Positions 16,186 through 25,618 of a stretch of DNA of 53,746 bases are shown here, in pieces (position 1 is the stretch's first letter; each line of letters opens with the position of its first letter). A program made the position numbers and the translations under genes. The notes beneath the pieces are model-generated. The model saw only the letters and a list, made by a program, of their open reading frames with translations, searched no databases and was not told the origin of the DNA. The stretch is from Cuspidothrix sp046080565 (GTDB lineage: Bacteria > Cyanobacteriota > Cyanobacteriia > Cyanobacteriales > Nostocaceae), in assembly GCA_046080565.1 (NCBI GenBank), contig JBJTUF010000057.1, forward strand, positions 1 to 53,746. Reading direction: 5' to 3'.

Positions 16186-17502
16186 ATGTCCAAAGCCATC
16201 AAACAGCCAGTAAGACAAATACAAAACTTATGTATATTCTGTGTATCTGGTCTAGCATTGCTAACCGCAGGTTGTGGTTCGTTACCGAAAGAGTCAGCAG
16301 AAGCACAGTCTAGAAGACCTCAAGGTGGAAGTAAAGAAACTGCTGTGGATGTAGCGATCGCTCGCACAAATTCTTTAACTCCCCAACTGGAGTATATTGG
16401 TAATACTGCGCCATTTCGCATTGTTTCTGTGCGATCGCAAGTTGAGGGCAGACTTATTTCCCTCAACCTAGATATTGGTGATACAGTCCAAAAAGGTAAA
16501 ATCATCAGTCAAATAGACGATACTCTCCTACTCACCGCAGTCAGACAAGCTGAAGCACAACTAGCAACCACTGAATCGGAAGTAGCTAGAGCTATAACTC
16601 AAGTTAATAATGCACGCGCCCAAGTGGAAAGAACCAGGCTAGAATTAGTCCAAGCACAAGCAGACTCTCGCCGATTCACACAACTATACAAACAAGGGGC
16701 AATTGCCGAACAAAACGCCCAACAGGCACAAACTAAAGCCAGAACAGCCGCCCAAGCTCTCCGTGCCGCTATGGCACAAGTTAGCACAGAAAAGCAAGCT
16801 GTAGCCGCCGCCCAAGGTAGAGTATTTGCCCAAAAAGCAGCCGTTAAAGCTGCTCAAGAACGTCGCTCTTATGCTCGCTTAATTTCCCCTATCAGTGGGG
16901 TAGTGACAGAAAAAGTCACAGAACCAGGCAACTTATTACAACCTGGAAGCGAAGTTTTAAAAATTGCCGATTTTAGTCGCCTTAAAGTCGTCGCCCAAGT
17001 TTCGGAATTAGAATTAGGAAAAATTCAAATTGGGCAATCTGTAGAAGTTAAATTAGATGCCTTTCCTGATGAAAAGTTTATCGGTAAAGTAGCCCGTATT
17101 TCCCCAACTGCTGATACCACAGCCAGATTAATTCCCATAGAAATTGTCATGAATAATAACGGGGGAAAAATTAGTAGTGGACTATTAGCAAGAGTTAGCT
17201 TTAACAGCCAAACAAAACAGCCTGTGGTTATACCAGAAACAGCTATTAGTAATCAAGACAAAAAAGCACAATTAGAAAATACGAAATCTACACTTTTTGT
17301 TGTAGAAAACACAGGTCAAAAAACCACAGTTAAACAACGTCAGGTATCTTTAGGAAAAATTGCTAACGGCAAAATAGAAATTTTATCAGGCTTACAACCA
17401 GGAGAAAGTTATGTTATTCGCAGTAGTCAACCATTAAAAAATGGTGCAGTTGTTAAATTATCAATGTTATCTGAAAAGGTGACAGGTGAAAGGAAACAGT
17501 AG
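16186..17502 (+). CDS. RND efflux periplasmic adaptor lipoprotein (AcrA/HlyD type)
   Basis: The 438-residue protein has a lipoprotein signal peptide ending in LTAGC (Cys30). It then shows the membrane-fusion layout: a lipoyl half (SQVEGRLISLNLDIGDTVQKG), a long helical hairpin (about 115-215, Ala/Gln-rich), the second lipoyl half (LISPISGVVTEKVTEPG), a beta-barrel domain, and a membrane-proximal domain. It links the inner-membrane pump encoded just downstream (52-base gap) to an outer-membrane channel. No TolC-like gene is adjacent, so the channel must be supplied from elsewhere. Confidence 0.93.
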   Translation: MSKAIKQPVRQIQNLCIFCVSGLALLTAGCGSLPKESAEAQSRRPQGGSKETAVDVAIARTNSLTPQLEYIGNTAPFRIVSVRSQVEGRLISLNLDIGDTVQKGKIISQIDDTLLLTAVRQAEAQLATTESEVARAITQVNNARAQVERTRLELVQAQADSRRFTQLYKQGAIAEQNAQQAQTKARTAAQALRAAMAQVSTEKQAVAAAQGRVFAQKAAVKAAQERRSYARLISPISGVVTEKVTEPGNLLQPGSEVLKIADFSRLKVVAQVSELELGKIQIGQSVEVKLDAFPDEKFIGKVARISPTADTTARLIPIEIVMNNNGGKISSGLLARVSFNSQTKQPVVIPETAISNQDKKAQLENTKSTLFVVENTGQKTTVKQRQVSLGKIANGKIEILSGLQPGESYVIRSSQPLKNGAVVKLSMLSEKVTGERKQ

Positions 17503-17554
17503 GGTCAATTCCCCTGTGGTAGCCCGTACAAACTATTAACAAATCAGATAATAT

Positions 17555-20500
17555 ATGCAACAAACAAATACAAATAATGGATTTAGTTTAAGTGCTATTT
17601 CCATTCGCCAACATATTGGCACATTAATGTTAACCTTAGCTGTGATAGTCATGGGTGTATTTTTTACCCTCCGATTACCAGTAGATTTATTACCATCAAT
17701 TACCTATCCTCGCATTGGTGTCCGCATAGAAGCACCTGGAATTTCTCCAGAAGTAGCAATTGATGAAATTACCAAACCTTTAGAAGAATCTTTTAGTGCA
17801 ACAGAAGGAGTATTACAAGTTTTTTCTCAAACCCGTGAAGGTAACATTAATTTAGATTTATATTTTCAACCTGGGGGTAATATTGATCAAGCTCTAAATG
17901 ATGCTACAGCTACCTTTAATAGAGCGAGAAATAGATTACCAGATACTATTGCTGAACCGCGCATATTTAAATTTGATCCTTCCCAATTACCAGTTTATGA
18001 ATTTGCTATTACTTCACCGACTCTTAAAGGTGTTGATTTGCGAATTTTTGCAGAAGAAGAATTAGCCCGTGAATTAAATGTCATTCCAGGCGTTGCAGTA
18101 GTAGATGTATCAGGAGGAGTTGAAGAAGAAGTTAGAGTCAATATTAATTTAGAAAGATTACAATCTTTGGGTGTTGGTTTAAATGATGTTCTCAATGAAT
18201 TAAAAAACCGGAATCAAGATATTTCAGGAGGTCGAATTTTAGGACAAAATTCTGAACCTTTAACCAGAACTATAGGACGTTTCCAATCTGCGGAAGAAAT
18301 TAATAATTTATTATTTGAAGTTTCCGTTCCTAACTCAAATATTAAAAATCACGTTTACTTGCGTGACTTTGCAGAAGTTATTGATGGTGCAGAAAAGCAA
18401 CGGGTATATGTTTTATTAAATGGAAAAGAAGCGGTAAAAGTCAGTATTCAAAAACAACCAGATGCTAACACAGTTAACGTAGTTGATAATGTCAAAAAAA
18501 GATTAGCCCAACTACAAAAATCCGGTATAATTCCCACAGAAGCAACACTGACAGCAACCTTAGATGAATCTATCTTTATTCGTAATTCCATTGCTAATGT
18601 CACCACTTCAGGAATTATGGGTACAGGATTAGCCGCTATTGCTGTTTTACTATTTTTAGGTTCACTGCGGCAAACTTTTATCATTGTTTTAGCCATTCCC
18701 CTAGCATCTTTAACAGCGATTATTTTCATGGGATTATTTGGCTTATCCATCAATGTTTTTAGTTTAGGTGGTTTAGCCTTGGGTGTGGGAATTGTGGTAG
18801 ATAATTCTATCGTGATGTTAGAAAATATTTGCCAAGGTTTAAACAATTCCAAATTATCAATTATTGAACAATCAGAACAAAGTAGTCGGGAAGTAGAATC
18901 AGCTTTATTAGCTTCTACAAGTACCAACTTAGTCGCAGTTTTACCATTTTTATTAATTGGTGGTTTTATCTCTTTACTATTTAATGAGTTAATTCTTACC
19001 ATTAGTTTTGCTGTAGCTGCTTCCATTCTAGTTGCTGTGACTATTGTTCCCATGACGGCCTCTCAATTATTGGGAATCAAAGCTTCTAGTTCTTTACATA
19101 AATTTTGGCCATTACGACAATTTAATCGTCAGTTTGATGCGTCCACAAGATTCTATGGACAGTTTTTAGCCGGAATATTACGTTGGCGGGTATTAACAAT
19201 TGCGATCGCTGTTATCATCTTAGGTGGTACTAGTTGGTGGATGTCTCCCCAAATTCCCCAAGAAATTCTTCCTCGCATCAACACCGGACAAGCATTCTTA
19301 TTCGCTCAATTTCCCCCAGGTACACCCCTAGAAACAAACCAAAAAGTTATGAAAGCGGTAGATGAAACTCTCCGCAACCAATCAGAAACAGATTATGTAT
19401 TTTCGACAATTGGTGGTTTTCTTTTTGGCAGTAATACCAACTCTAACCCCCTGCGAAGTTCTAGTACCATTACCCTCAAATCTGGCAGTAATGTAGATAA
19501 CTATATAGAAAGAGTTACCAATGAACTCAAAAAACTCAATTTAGTAGATATTCGTCTCCGTCTTGTTCCTGGACAAGTTCGCGGTTTAATTCTTAATAAC
19601 TCTCCAGTACGAAATGCTGATGTTGATATCATTCTCCAAGGAAATAACGCAGAAACTTTAGAAGCAACTGGTCGGCAAATTTTAGGAACTTTAGATGAAA
19701 AAATCACCTCAGTTAGATTCCGTCCTGATGCAGATAGTCGTCAACCAGAAATTCAAATTTTACCAAACTGGGAACGAGTCGCAAATGTCGGTTTAAATGC
19801 TCAGGAGATTGGAGAGACAATTCAAACCGCAATTACAGGTAGTATTCCCACCCAATTACAACGTGATAACCGTTTAGTAGATGTGCGAGTTCAATTAAAT
19901 GAAGCATCATTACAAACAAGTTCTCAATTAGAAAGATTACCCTTGTTTGTAGATGACAATTATCAAATTCGTTTGAGTGATGTTGCTCAAATTTCCACAG
20001 GTAAAGCACCAGGAGAAATTCAACGCATTAACCAAAGACAGGTATTTTTAATTGCCGGAAATTTAACAGAAGGTGCTAATCTGAGTCAGGCCATTTCCCA
20101 AGTTACCGAAGTTCTGAATAATCTCGATTTACCTCAAGGTATCACTATCTTACCCAGTGCCGCCGTAGAATCTAATCAACAATTACAACAATCTCTGCAA
20201 CTTTTAGGCGGACTAGCAGCCTTTTTAGTATTTGTGGTCATGGCGGTACAATACAACTCCCTCATTGACCCATTAGTAATTATGTTTACCATTCCTTTAG
20301 CATTTGCTGGAGGTATTTTCGGGCTTTACATTACTCAAACAGCCATTGGCGCAACAGTTATAGTTGGTGCAGTTCTGCTAGTTGGTATTGTTGTTAACAA
20401 TGCCATCATCATGATAGAACTGGCCAACCAACTACGAGAACAGGAAAAAATAGACCGCCACGCCGCTATTTTAAAAGCTGCACCCCAACGCCTCAGACCC

Positions 20501-20746
20501 ATCTTAATGACCACCATTACCACCGTTCTGGGGATGTTTCCCGTAGCTTTGGGAATTGGGGAAGGGTCAGAGTTTCTGCAACCATTGGGAATAATCGTCT
20601 TTTCCGGCTTATCTTTAGCCACAGTATTAACACTGTTTATTATTCCCTGTTTTTATACACTTCTCCATGATTTACTGAATCTGCATTGGGCAAAACCAGT
20701 ATTAATCAAGTTGCGGATATGGAGAAAAACTTTCCTCAAAACCTAA
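17555..20746 (+). CDS. RND multidrug efflux permease (AcrB/HAE family)
   Basis: At 1063 residues this is a full-length RND pump: twelve membrane spans and two large periplasmic loops. The N-terminus ISIRQHIGTLMLTLAVIVMG and RLPVDLLPSITYPRIGV is typical. TM4 carries GVGIVVDNSIVMLENI, with one of the two AcrB proton-relay aspartates replaced by Asn, as in the SwrC-like branch. The C-terminal half has GIVVNNAIIMIELANQLRE and the matching proline-rich TM. The preceding adaptor gene forms the operon. Substrate cannot be deduced; hydrophobic drugs or lipid-like compounds are usual. Confidence 0.95.
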   Translation: MQQTNTNNGFSLSAISIRQHIGTLMLTLAVIVMGVFFTLRLPVDLLPSITYPRIGVRIEAPGISPEVAIDEITKPLEESFSATEGVLQVFSQTREGNINLDLYFQPGGNIDQALNDATATFNRARNRLPDTIAEPRIFKFDPSQLPVYEFAITSPTLKGVDLRIFAEEELARELNVIPGVAVVDVSGGVEEEVRVNINLERLQSLGVGLNDVLNELKNRNQDISGGRILGQNSEPLTRTIGRFQSAEEINNLLFEVSVPNSNIKNHVYLRDFAEVIDGAEKQRVYVLLNGKEAVKVSIQKQPDANTVNVVDNVKKRLAQLQKSGIIPTEATLTATLDESIFIRNSIANVTTSGIMGTGLAAIAVLLFLGSLRQTFIIVLAIPLASLTAIIFMGLFGLSINVFSLGGLALGVGIVVDNSIVMLENICQGLNNSKLSIIEQSEQSSREVESALLASTSTNLVAVLPFLLIGGFISLLFNELILTISFAVAASILVAVTIVPMTASQLLGIKASSSLHKFWPLRQFNRQFDASTRFYGQFLAGILRWRVLTIAIAVIILGGTSWWMSPQIPQEILPRINTGQAFLFAQFPPGTPLETNQKVMKAVDETLRNQSETDYVFSTIGGFLFGSNTNSNPLRSSSTITLKSGSNVDNYIERVTNELKKLNLVDIRLRLVPGQVRGLILNNSPVRNADVDIILQGNNAETLEATGRQILGTLDEKITSVRFRPDADSRQPEIQILPNWERVANVGLNAQEIGETIQTAITGSIPTQLQRDNRLVDVRVQLNEASLQTSSQLERLPLFVDDNYQIRLSDVAQISTGKAPGEIQRINQRQVFLIAGNLTEGANLSQAISQVTEVLNNLDLPQGITILPSAAVESNQQLQQSLQLLGGLAAFLVFVVMAVQYNSLIDPLVIMFTIPLAFAGGIFGLYITQTAIGATVIVGAVLLVGIVVNNAIIMIELANQLREQEKIDRHAAILKAAPQRLRPILMTTITTVLGMFPVALGIGEGSEFLQPLGIIVFSGLSLATVLTLFIIPCFYTLLHDLLNLHWAKPVLIKLRIWRKTFLKT

Positions 20747-20810
20747 TTCTTTGCTAGGGGTAATTCATCAATCATTGATATCCCCCAGACGTTCTACCCG
20801 ATCCCTGCTG

Positions 20811-20977
20811 CTACGGTGTACACATAAGTGATTGAATTTAACCAAGCCCTGACCGAACCGCCCCCTCACCCCCAATTCTGGGGGAACAATAATACTTCAA
20901 AGTCCCCAAAGTTGGGGGATTTAGGGGGCGAAATAAGCACAAAACGAAGACAGATAGGACTTGTGTGTACACCGTAG
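20811..20977. repeat. MITE-like element with 19-bp inverted termini
   Basis: CTACGGTGTACACATAAGT (20811-20829) pairs with the reverse complement of 20959-20977, with one mismatch. A second inverted pair lies inside: CGCCCCCTCACCCCCAA near 20859-20875, matched by TTGGGGGATTTAGGGGGCG near 20912-20931. The nested arms would fold into a long hairpin. It sits between the convergent efflux and pdxH genes and ends 16 bases before pdxH, where it may act as a transcription stop. Confidence 0.65.
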
Positions 20978-20992
20978 GTGCGTGAGTCATAG

Positions 20993-21637
20993 CTAAGGTG
21001 ATAAACGCTCGATTTTCCAACCCCCATCATCTAGGCGAGTATATAACAACCGATCATGTAAACGGCTGGTTCTACCTTGCCAAAACTCAATTTCCTGGGG
21101 AATAACTCGATAACCACCCCAATGAGGAGGACGAGGAACTTCCATATTTTCATATTTGCGCTTCCATTCCTCTAATTGTGCTTCTAAAAATTCTCTATTG
21201 GGAATAACTTCACTTTGCTGAGAAGCCCAAGCACCTAAACGGCTATAGGGTGGACGCACTTCAAAATAACCATCAGATTGTTCGGCAGATATTTTTTCCA
21301 CCGCCCCCACAATTCTCACTTGGCGTTCTAATTCTGCCCACCAGAAAACCAAAGCTGCCTGGGGATTTCCGGCTATTTCTTGTCCTTTTTGACTATTGTA
21401 ATTAGTAAATAAGACAAAACCCCGTTCATCAAAGTCCTTAAGTAATACCATTCTGGCGGAAGGTTTACCATCGGGTGTACAGGTAGCCAATGTCATCGCA
21501 TTCGGTTCAGGTAGCTGGGCAGCCACGGATTGATTAAACCAAGTTTTAAACTGTATGAATGGATTTGGGTCAATTTCTTTTTCGTTCAAATCCTGTAAGG
21601 TGTAGTCTCTGCGAAGATCGGCTATGCTTTTATACAT
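20993..21637 (-). CDS. pdxH: Pyridoxamine 5'-phosphate oxidase
   Basis: This 214-residue FMN enzyme oxidises pyridoxamine or pyridoxine 5'-phosphate to PLP. Landmarks are NAMTLATCTPDGKPSARMVLLK (FMN and substrate loop), NYNSQKGQEIAGNPQAAL, FYW-like FWWAELERQVRIVG, RPPYSRLGAWASQQS and the C-terminal PPHWGGYRVIPQEIEFWQG...RLHDRL. It is complete and of normal length, so it is very likely active. It is the last gene of a minus-strand run after the small orphan genes, but probably has its own promoter in the 75-base gap. Confidence 0.96.
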   Translation of the reverse strand: MYKSIADLRRDYTLQDLNEKEIDPNPFIQFKTWFNQSVAAQLPEPNAMTLATCTPDGKPSARMVLLKDFDERGFVLFTNYNSQKGQEIAGNPQAALVFWWAELERQVRIVGAVEKISAEQSDGYFEVRPPYSRLGAWASQQSEVIPNREFLEAQLEEWKRKYENMEVPRPPHWGGYRVIPQEIEFWQGRTSRLHDRLLYTRLDDGGWKIERLSP

Positions 21638-21712
21638 TTTTTTATTTCCTCATCATTTATCTATAGAATAAAATATCAAGAATAATTGAACGCAGATAAA
21701 CACAGATAAAGA

Positions 21713-21952
21713 TTAACCGGTCAATTTCAGACAACTTCCATCATCATCTCCTAGTAAATCAGCGATCAAATCATCAACACTTCCCCTTCTAGCAGTTCCA
21801 TTTTTAAATGCTTCCGTTACTTCTTTAGCATTAGCTAAAATTTCCAAACGGCGGTTTTCAATTCTTTGCTGTTGAAGAAAATCAAATAAATACTCTCGAT
21901 CTTCAGTAGGTAAACTTTCAATAGAAGTAATAATTTCTTGTAAAGTCATCAT
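21713..21952 (-). CDS. Small antitoxin-like orphan protein
   Basis: This 79-residue acidic helical protein has an N-terminal MTLQEIITSIESLPTEDREYL and a middle LEILANAKEVTEAFKNGTARRGSVDDLIADL. That style is frequent in small cyanobacterial proteins encoded beside RelE or PIN toxins. No toxin gene follows: the next gene is pdxH. An antitoxin role is therefore only a resemblance. The last residues (GDDDGSCLKLTG) look added and may reflect a 3' change that removed the partner. Confidence 0.5.
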   Translation of the reverse strand: MMTLQEIITSIESLPTEDREYLFDFLQQQRIENRRLEILANAKEVTEAFKNGTARRGSVDDLIADLLGDDDGSCLKLTG

Positions 21953-22019
21953 AGAACCTCCTAATCTAAGACAATATTGACATTTACAGTTGCTCGGACA
22001 TTTTTAATAATACCAGTTA

Positions 22020-22292
22020 TCACCGATAGTCACGCTCCATATCACCACAGAAAGAAACAGCGACTTTATAACCTATGCGAAGTCCATATAATCTAGCTAA
22101 TGGGTTTTTACTCCGTAAATAACGAGCTGACTCTATCCCTGTTTTATCAACTGCATATTCACCAGTTTCTATATCAATAATCACCATTTTACCGATGTTT
22201 TCTTCAGTTTCGACTTGTGAACGAATGCTATTTTCATATAATTCTTTAGCACGTTTGGCAACTTCTTCACTGCTGAGGAGAATAGCTTGCAT
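22020..22292 (-). CDS. Small conserved hypothetical protein, paralogue of the gene at 22703
   Basis: This 90-residue protein contains SSEEVAKRAKELYENSIR, then GKMVIIDIETGEYAVD and RSKNPLARLYGLRIGYKVA. The same order (E-E-(V/L)-A-K-R-A; MVI..... G.Y..D; R.K.P...L...RI...G) appears in the 105-residue protein at 22703-23020, so the two are diverged paralogues. Members of this cyanobacterial type are often next to small aspartic-protease-like or toxin-like genes; none is seen here. Function is unknown. Confidence 0.6.
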   Translation of the reverse strand: MQAILLSSEEVAKRAKELYENSIRSQVETEENIGKMVIIDIETGEYAVDKTGIESARYLRSKNPLARLYGLRIGYKVAVSFCGDMERDYR

Positions 22293-22442
22293 TTTACAAC
22301 CTCGATAATAAAATTAATAAGGCTATTTTAGAAGAAAGAATACTAAATCTATTTTCTGAGTTTGTAATGGATAAAAAAAGATTAAAAGTTAAACTTTATC
22401 CAAAACAAGGTACTTTGTCTGACAAAGTCTGCATATGTTAAG

Positions 22443-22673
22443 ATGATGTTCAATTTAAAAAATACTTACTTGGAGTACCAATTGATTAAAAATTATCTTG
22501 ATGACAAAAATCACCACAATTATTTAAAACTTCAATTAGGTAATGAATTTACCTATTCTAAATCTAAAGAATATGATGAACTTAAAGATTTTTTTGAACA
22601 ACAAGATTATGCACAAATAAAGCATACAATGAACTGGTTTATTCAAGAAATAGGCAACCATCTCAAACATTAA
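22443..22673 (+). CDS. Small hypothetical protein
   Basis: A 76-codon frame encodes a charged, aromatic-rich helical protein (MMFNLKNTYLEYQLIKNYL to IGNHLKH). It lies head-on between the two paralogous minus-strand genes. A leader with GTTAAG is present but no clear ribosome binding site. The amino-acid composition looks protein-like rather than a shadow frame, because the opposite frames are poorer. I do not recognise it. Confidence 0.4.
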   Translation: MMFNLKNTYLEYQLIKNYLDDKNHHNYLKLQLGNEFTYSKSKEYDELKDFFEQQDYAQIKHTMNWFIQEIGNHLKH

Positions 22674-22702
22674 CTCCCCAACTTCACCAAAGTTACCTAA
22701 AA

Positions 22703-23020
22703 TCATATTCTCCCACAAACACCCGTTTCATTAATTCTAAAAGTCACCAACCAACCATTAGGATATTTTTCTCTTGCTTTTTCTTCAGCAATTTCTATAT
22801 CAACATCAATAAAATAATCACCACTATTTGGTTCAATTACCATAAACCAATTGTAATGATCGGCGATTAATTCAGGACGAACTCGATTAAAAACAACCCG
22901 CGCTTTTTCTCCCCGCGCATTTCTTTCCGCCGCCCTTTTTGCTAATTCCTCCGGTGGTATTGTAAACTCTGGAAAAATTCTTCCTGGTTGACGACGACGC
23001 ACAGATTTTGTATTACTCAT
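22703..23020 (-). CDS. Small conserved hypothetical protein, paralogue of the gene at 22020
   Basis: This 105-residue protein has a basic start (MSNTKSVRRRQPGRIFPEF), then IPPEELAKRAAERNARGEKARVV, NWFMVIEPNSGDYFIDVD and KARE-KYPNGWLVTFRINETG. It shares the pattern of the 90-residue protein downstream and is likely the same family, possibly with a domain of mixed alpha/beta fold. There are no catalytic-looking residues I can name. It begins the minus-strand set of three small genes ahead of pdxH. Confidence 0.6.
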   Translation of the reverse strand: MSNTKSVRRRQPGRIFPEFTIPPEELAKRAAERNARGEKARVVFNRVRPELIADHYNWFMVIEPNSGDYFIDVDIEIAEEKAREKYPNGWLVTFRINETGVCGRI

Positions 23021-23442
23021 AATTGACCTTACCTCATTTTTATCAATTATCGAATATATCTCCCTTTACCTGAATCCTTACCAAAAAACTTAGAAAATTA
23101 TTATAGCGTTTTCCAGTCTAATAAAGTACAAAATTATCTGCGTTTATCTGCGTCCATCTGCGTTCAATTATTACTGATTCTCACTTGAATGGGAATGACT
23201 ATATCACTTTTTTCTTTGAGTTTCGTTTATTTAAATTTATATATGTTTAATTTAGAAATTACAAGCACAATTAAAATTAAATGTTAATATACATTTAAAT
23301 ACACAAATAAATAAAAATATTTATGATCAAAATCAGGAATTATTTACACAATAGATAAAGGAAGTGACAAAAGTATGGCTAATACCATCTTTAATTATTC
23401 CTTTCCTGCCTCTGAAGCCCTCCTGCTTATATATTAAATCAG
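23021..23442. other. Gene-free interval with an inverted copy of a TCTGCGTT repeat
   Basis: Near 23136-23170 the block TTATCTGCGTTTATCTGCG continues to GCGTTCAATTATT. The reverse complement of a close copy lies at about 21680-21712. These repeats bracket the small-gene cassette in inverted orientation. The rest is very AT-rich, with no gene, and precedes the transporter at 23443. Confidence 0.5.
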
Positions 23443-24537
23443 ATGCGCTCCTTTGCCTCCTTACAAACTCTCTTAATTTATGGACTCAGTGGACCAATTA
23501 TCGCCCTCAATATCTGGCTACTGTCTTTATTATTTCGTTTTTTCCAAAATCCCATTACTATCCTCAGTATTGCCGCAATTTTAGCCTTTTTACTGAACTA
23601 CCCAGTTAAATTATTTGAGAAAATCAAAATTAAGCGTACCCAAGCAGTAATTATTGTTTTAATAATAACTTTAACTTTATTTATTGTTTTAGGTGTCACT
23701 CTCGTACCCATGTTGATAGATCAAACCATTCAGCTTTTAAACAAGATTCCTGACTGGTTAGCGACTAGTCAAGCCAATTTGGATAATTTAGAGAGTATAG
23801 CAAAGCAACGACGATTATCTATAGATTTAAAACTGGTCACAAATCAAATTAATGCAAATATTCAGAACTTAGTCCAACAAATAGCTTCCGGGGCAGTAGG
23901 ATTTGCCGGTACACTGTTATCAGGATTATTAAATGTGATATTGGTAATAGTTCTCGCCTTTTATATGCTCATATATGGCGATCGCGTTTGGAATGGACTC
24001 ATTAATCTCCTACCATCTAAGATTGGTATTCCTTTTAGCAAGTCCTTACAGTTAAATTTCCAAAACTTTTTCCTCAGCCAACTACTACTAGCACTGTTTA
24101 CAATCCTATCCCTAACACCAATATTTTTATTTCTCAGAGTCCCCTTTGCTTTATTATTTGCCATTATCATTGGTATTTCCGGACTGATTCCCGTAGTTGG
24201 TGCAACACTAGGCATTGGTCTAGTAACCTTATTGATATTAATCCAAAATTGGTGGTTAGCCTTCCCAGTGGCTACAATGGCAGTGATCATGCAGCAAATT
24301 AAAGATAATCTCCTCGCCCCAAAATTAATGGGTAATTTTATTGGACTTAACCCCCTATGGATTTTTATCGCCATTTTAATGGGATTTGAAATCGCCGGTT
24401 TATTAGGAACACTGGTGGCCGTACCCATTGCTGGAACTATCAAAGGTACATTCGATGCTATCAAAACCAGCAACCATAGTGATTTTGTTTCCCATTTTCG
24501 GGGTAATTACGACTCAGAAATAGCAAAAGATGAATAA
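23443..24537 (+). CDS. AI-2E (PerM/UPF0118) family transporter
   Basis: The 364-residue membrane protein has about eight spans. There are two at the start (14-35, 38-57), one at about 65-90, a long amphipathic soluble section (95-150), then spans between 155 and 345. The family hallmark regions are present: LAFLLNYPVKLFEKIKIKRTQA near the start, and GISGLIPVVGATLGIG and a PKLMGNFIGLNPLW-type loop toward the end. Family members export autoinducer-like molecules or act as Na+/H+ antiporters, so substrate is open. It is transcribed alone and ends before a tandem repeat tract. Confidence 0.85.
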   Translation: MRSFASLQTLLIYGLSGPIIALNIWLLSLLFRFFQNPITILSIAAILAFLLNYPVKLFEKIKIKRTQAVIIVLIITLTLFIVLGVTLVPMLIDQTIQLLNKIPDWLATSQANLDNLESIAKQRRLSIDLKLVTNQINANIQNLVQQIASGAVGFAGTLLSGLLNVILVIVLAFYMLIYGDRVWNGLINLLPSKIGIPFSKSLQLNFQNFFLSQLLLALFTILSLTPIFLFLRVPFALLFAIIIGISGLIPVVGATLGIGLVTLLILIQNWWLAFPVATMAVIMQQIKDNLLAPKLMGNFIGLNPLWIFIAILMGFEIAGLLGTLVAVPIAGTIKGTFDAIKTSNHSDFVSHFRGNYDSEIAKDE

Positions 24538-24640
24538 ATAATTGGTAATTGGTAATGGGTAATTGGTAATGGGTAATGGGTAATTGGTAATAGTATTTAT
24601 CTTTACTCCTGCCCCTCTGCTCCCCTGCTCCCCTGCCTTC
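24538..24640. repeat. Tandem TAATGGGTAATTGG-type and C-rich repeats
   Basis: Units of GGTAATTGGTAATGG are repeated five to six times (24543-24590). TGCCCCTC/TGCTCCCC units follow (24607-24634). These lie between convergent genes and are ordinary Nostocales short tandem repeats. Confidence 0.65.
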
Positions 24641-25432
24641 TTAAATCCAACCGCGTAACCAATAAATAAAAGTACCCAGATATTCTTTTAATGCACCTGT
24701 AAACTGATGTAAATTGTCTGTATCAGGAAGTAAATTGAGAATGGCGGCTTTAGGACTGCTAACAAGTTCTTCCAGTTCTCCTTGACTGACAATAAAATCG
24801 GTGGGTGCGGGAATAACATCAATACCTTGACGGTGAAAGATTTTCAGCGATCGCGGTGTGTGCATTGCCGAAGTTATTAATAATACTTTTTTAATCTGAC
24901 GAGCTTCTAGGATTTTACGGACATTGACAGCATTTTGATATGTATTCAGAGAATCAGGTTCTTGGATAATTGCCTCAGCAGGAACACCAATGGATGTCAG
25001 TATAGTTGCCATATCTGCTGACTCTGGAGAACCACTACCACGCCAGTCAATGCGGCCACCACTAAGGATAATTATAGGGGCTTTCTTTTGGAAATAGAGT
25101 TGAGCAGCATAAATCACGCGATCGCCTGGTTCACTTAAATCCACAGTTGGCCGTGGCCAAATTGCTGATTTGGTAGCACCACCCAAGACTACAATAGCTT
25201 CAGCATTGGGAATTTCCGACCCAGGGATATTTTGCCATTCTAGGTTGCGTACCATGTATTTTGCCACCCAAGCATTGCTAGAAAGCAGTAATACAGCCAA
25301 AGATAGAGAAATAGCTATAGTCGCAAGACGGGGACGTTTCCGCAAAGTCACCAAAGCCACGATTAAACTAATACTAGCCAATCCTAAAGGGTAAAAAAAT
25401 AGTGGGATGATTTTAGATAGATATAAAAACAT
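24641..25432 (-). CDS. YdcF/ElyC family protein (DUF218)
   Basis: The 263-residue protein has two N-terminal membrane spans (about 8-27 and 35-55) and a DUF218 domain. AEAIVVLGGATK, PIIILSGGRIDWRGSGSPESADM and LLITSAMHTPRSLKIF are the conserved strands and ligand loop. E. coli relatives (ElyC, SanA, YdcF) influence envelope integrity and peptidoglycan lipid-carrier metabolism. The domain probably lies on the periplasmic side. It is transcribed alone. Confidence 0.85.
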   Translation of the reverse strand: MFLYLSKIIPLFFYPLGLASISLIVALVTLRKRPRLATIAISLSLAVLLLSSNAWVAKYMVRNLEWQNIPGSEIPNAEAIVVLGGATKSAIWPRPTVDLSEPGDRVIYAAQLYFQKKAPIIILSGGRIDWRGSGSPESADMATILTSIGVPAEAIIQEPDSLNTYQNAVNVRKILEARQIKKVLLITSAMHTPRSLKIFHRQGIDVIPAPTDFIVSQGELEELVSSPKAAILNLLPDTDNLHQFTGALKEYLGTFIYWLRGWI

Positions 25433-25618
25433 AAAAAAGAAACTTTAAAATCCTTTTTATTTGACTTTATCTTCAGATGTCTAATTATAAGTACCTGGGG
25501 GAAATTAATTGAACATTTAGAAAACAATAGAAATCTGGAGTATCTCTTCTCTGTTACCTGTCACCTTTCACCTGTCACCTGTCACCTACTCTAGATTCTT
25601 AAGTTTTAGTTAGTCCAA

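Noticed and set aside
18448..19053. 201-codon minus frame inside the RND pump gene
   Set aside because: Lies wholly antisense to a clear, conserved gene and has no start context or family resemblance.
23961..24473. 170-codon minus frame inside the AI-2E transporter gene
   Set aside because: Antisense shadow of a membrane protein gene; low-complexity Asn/Ile/Pro composition.
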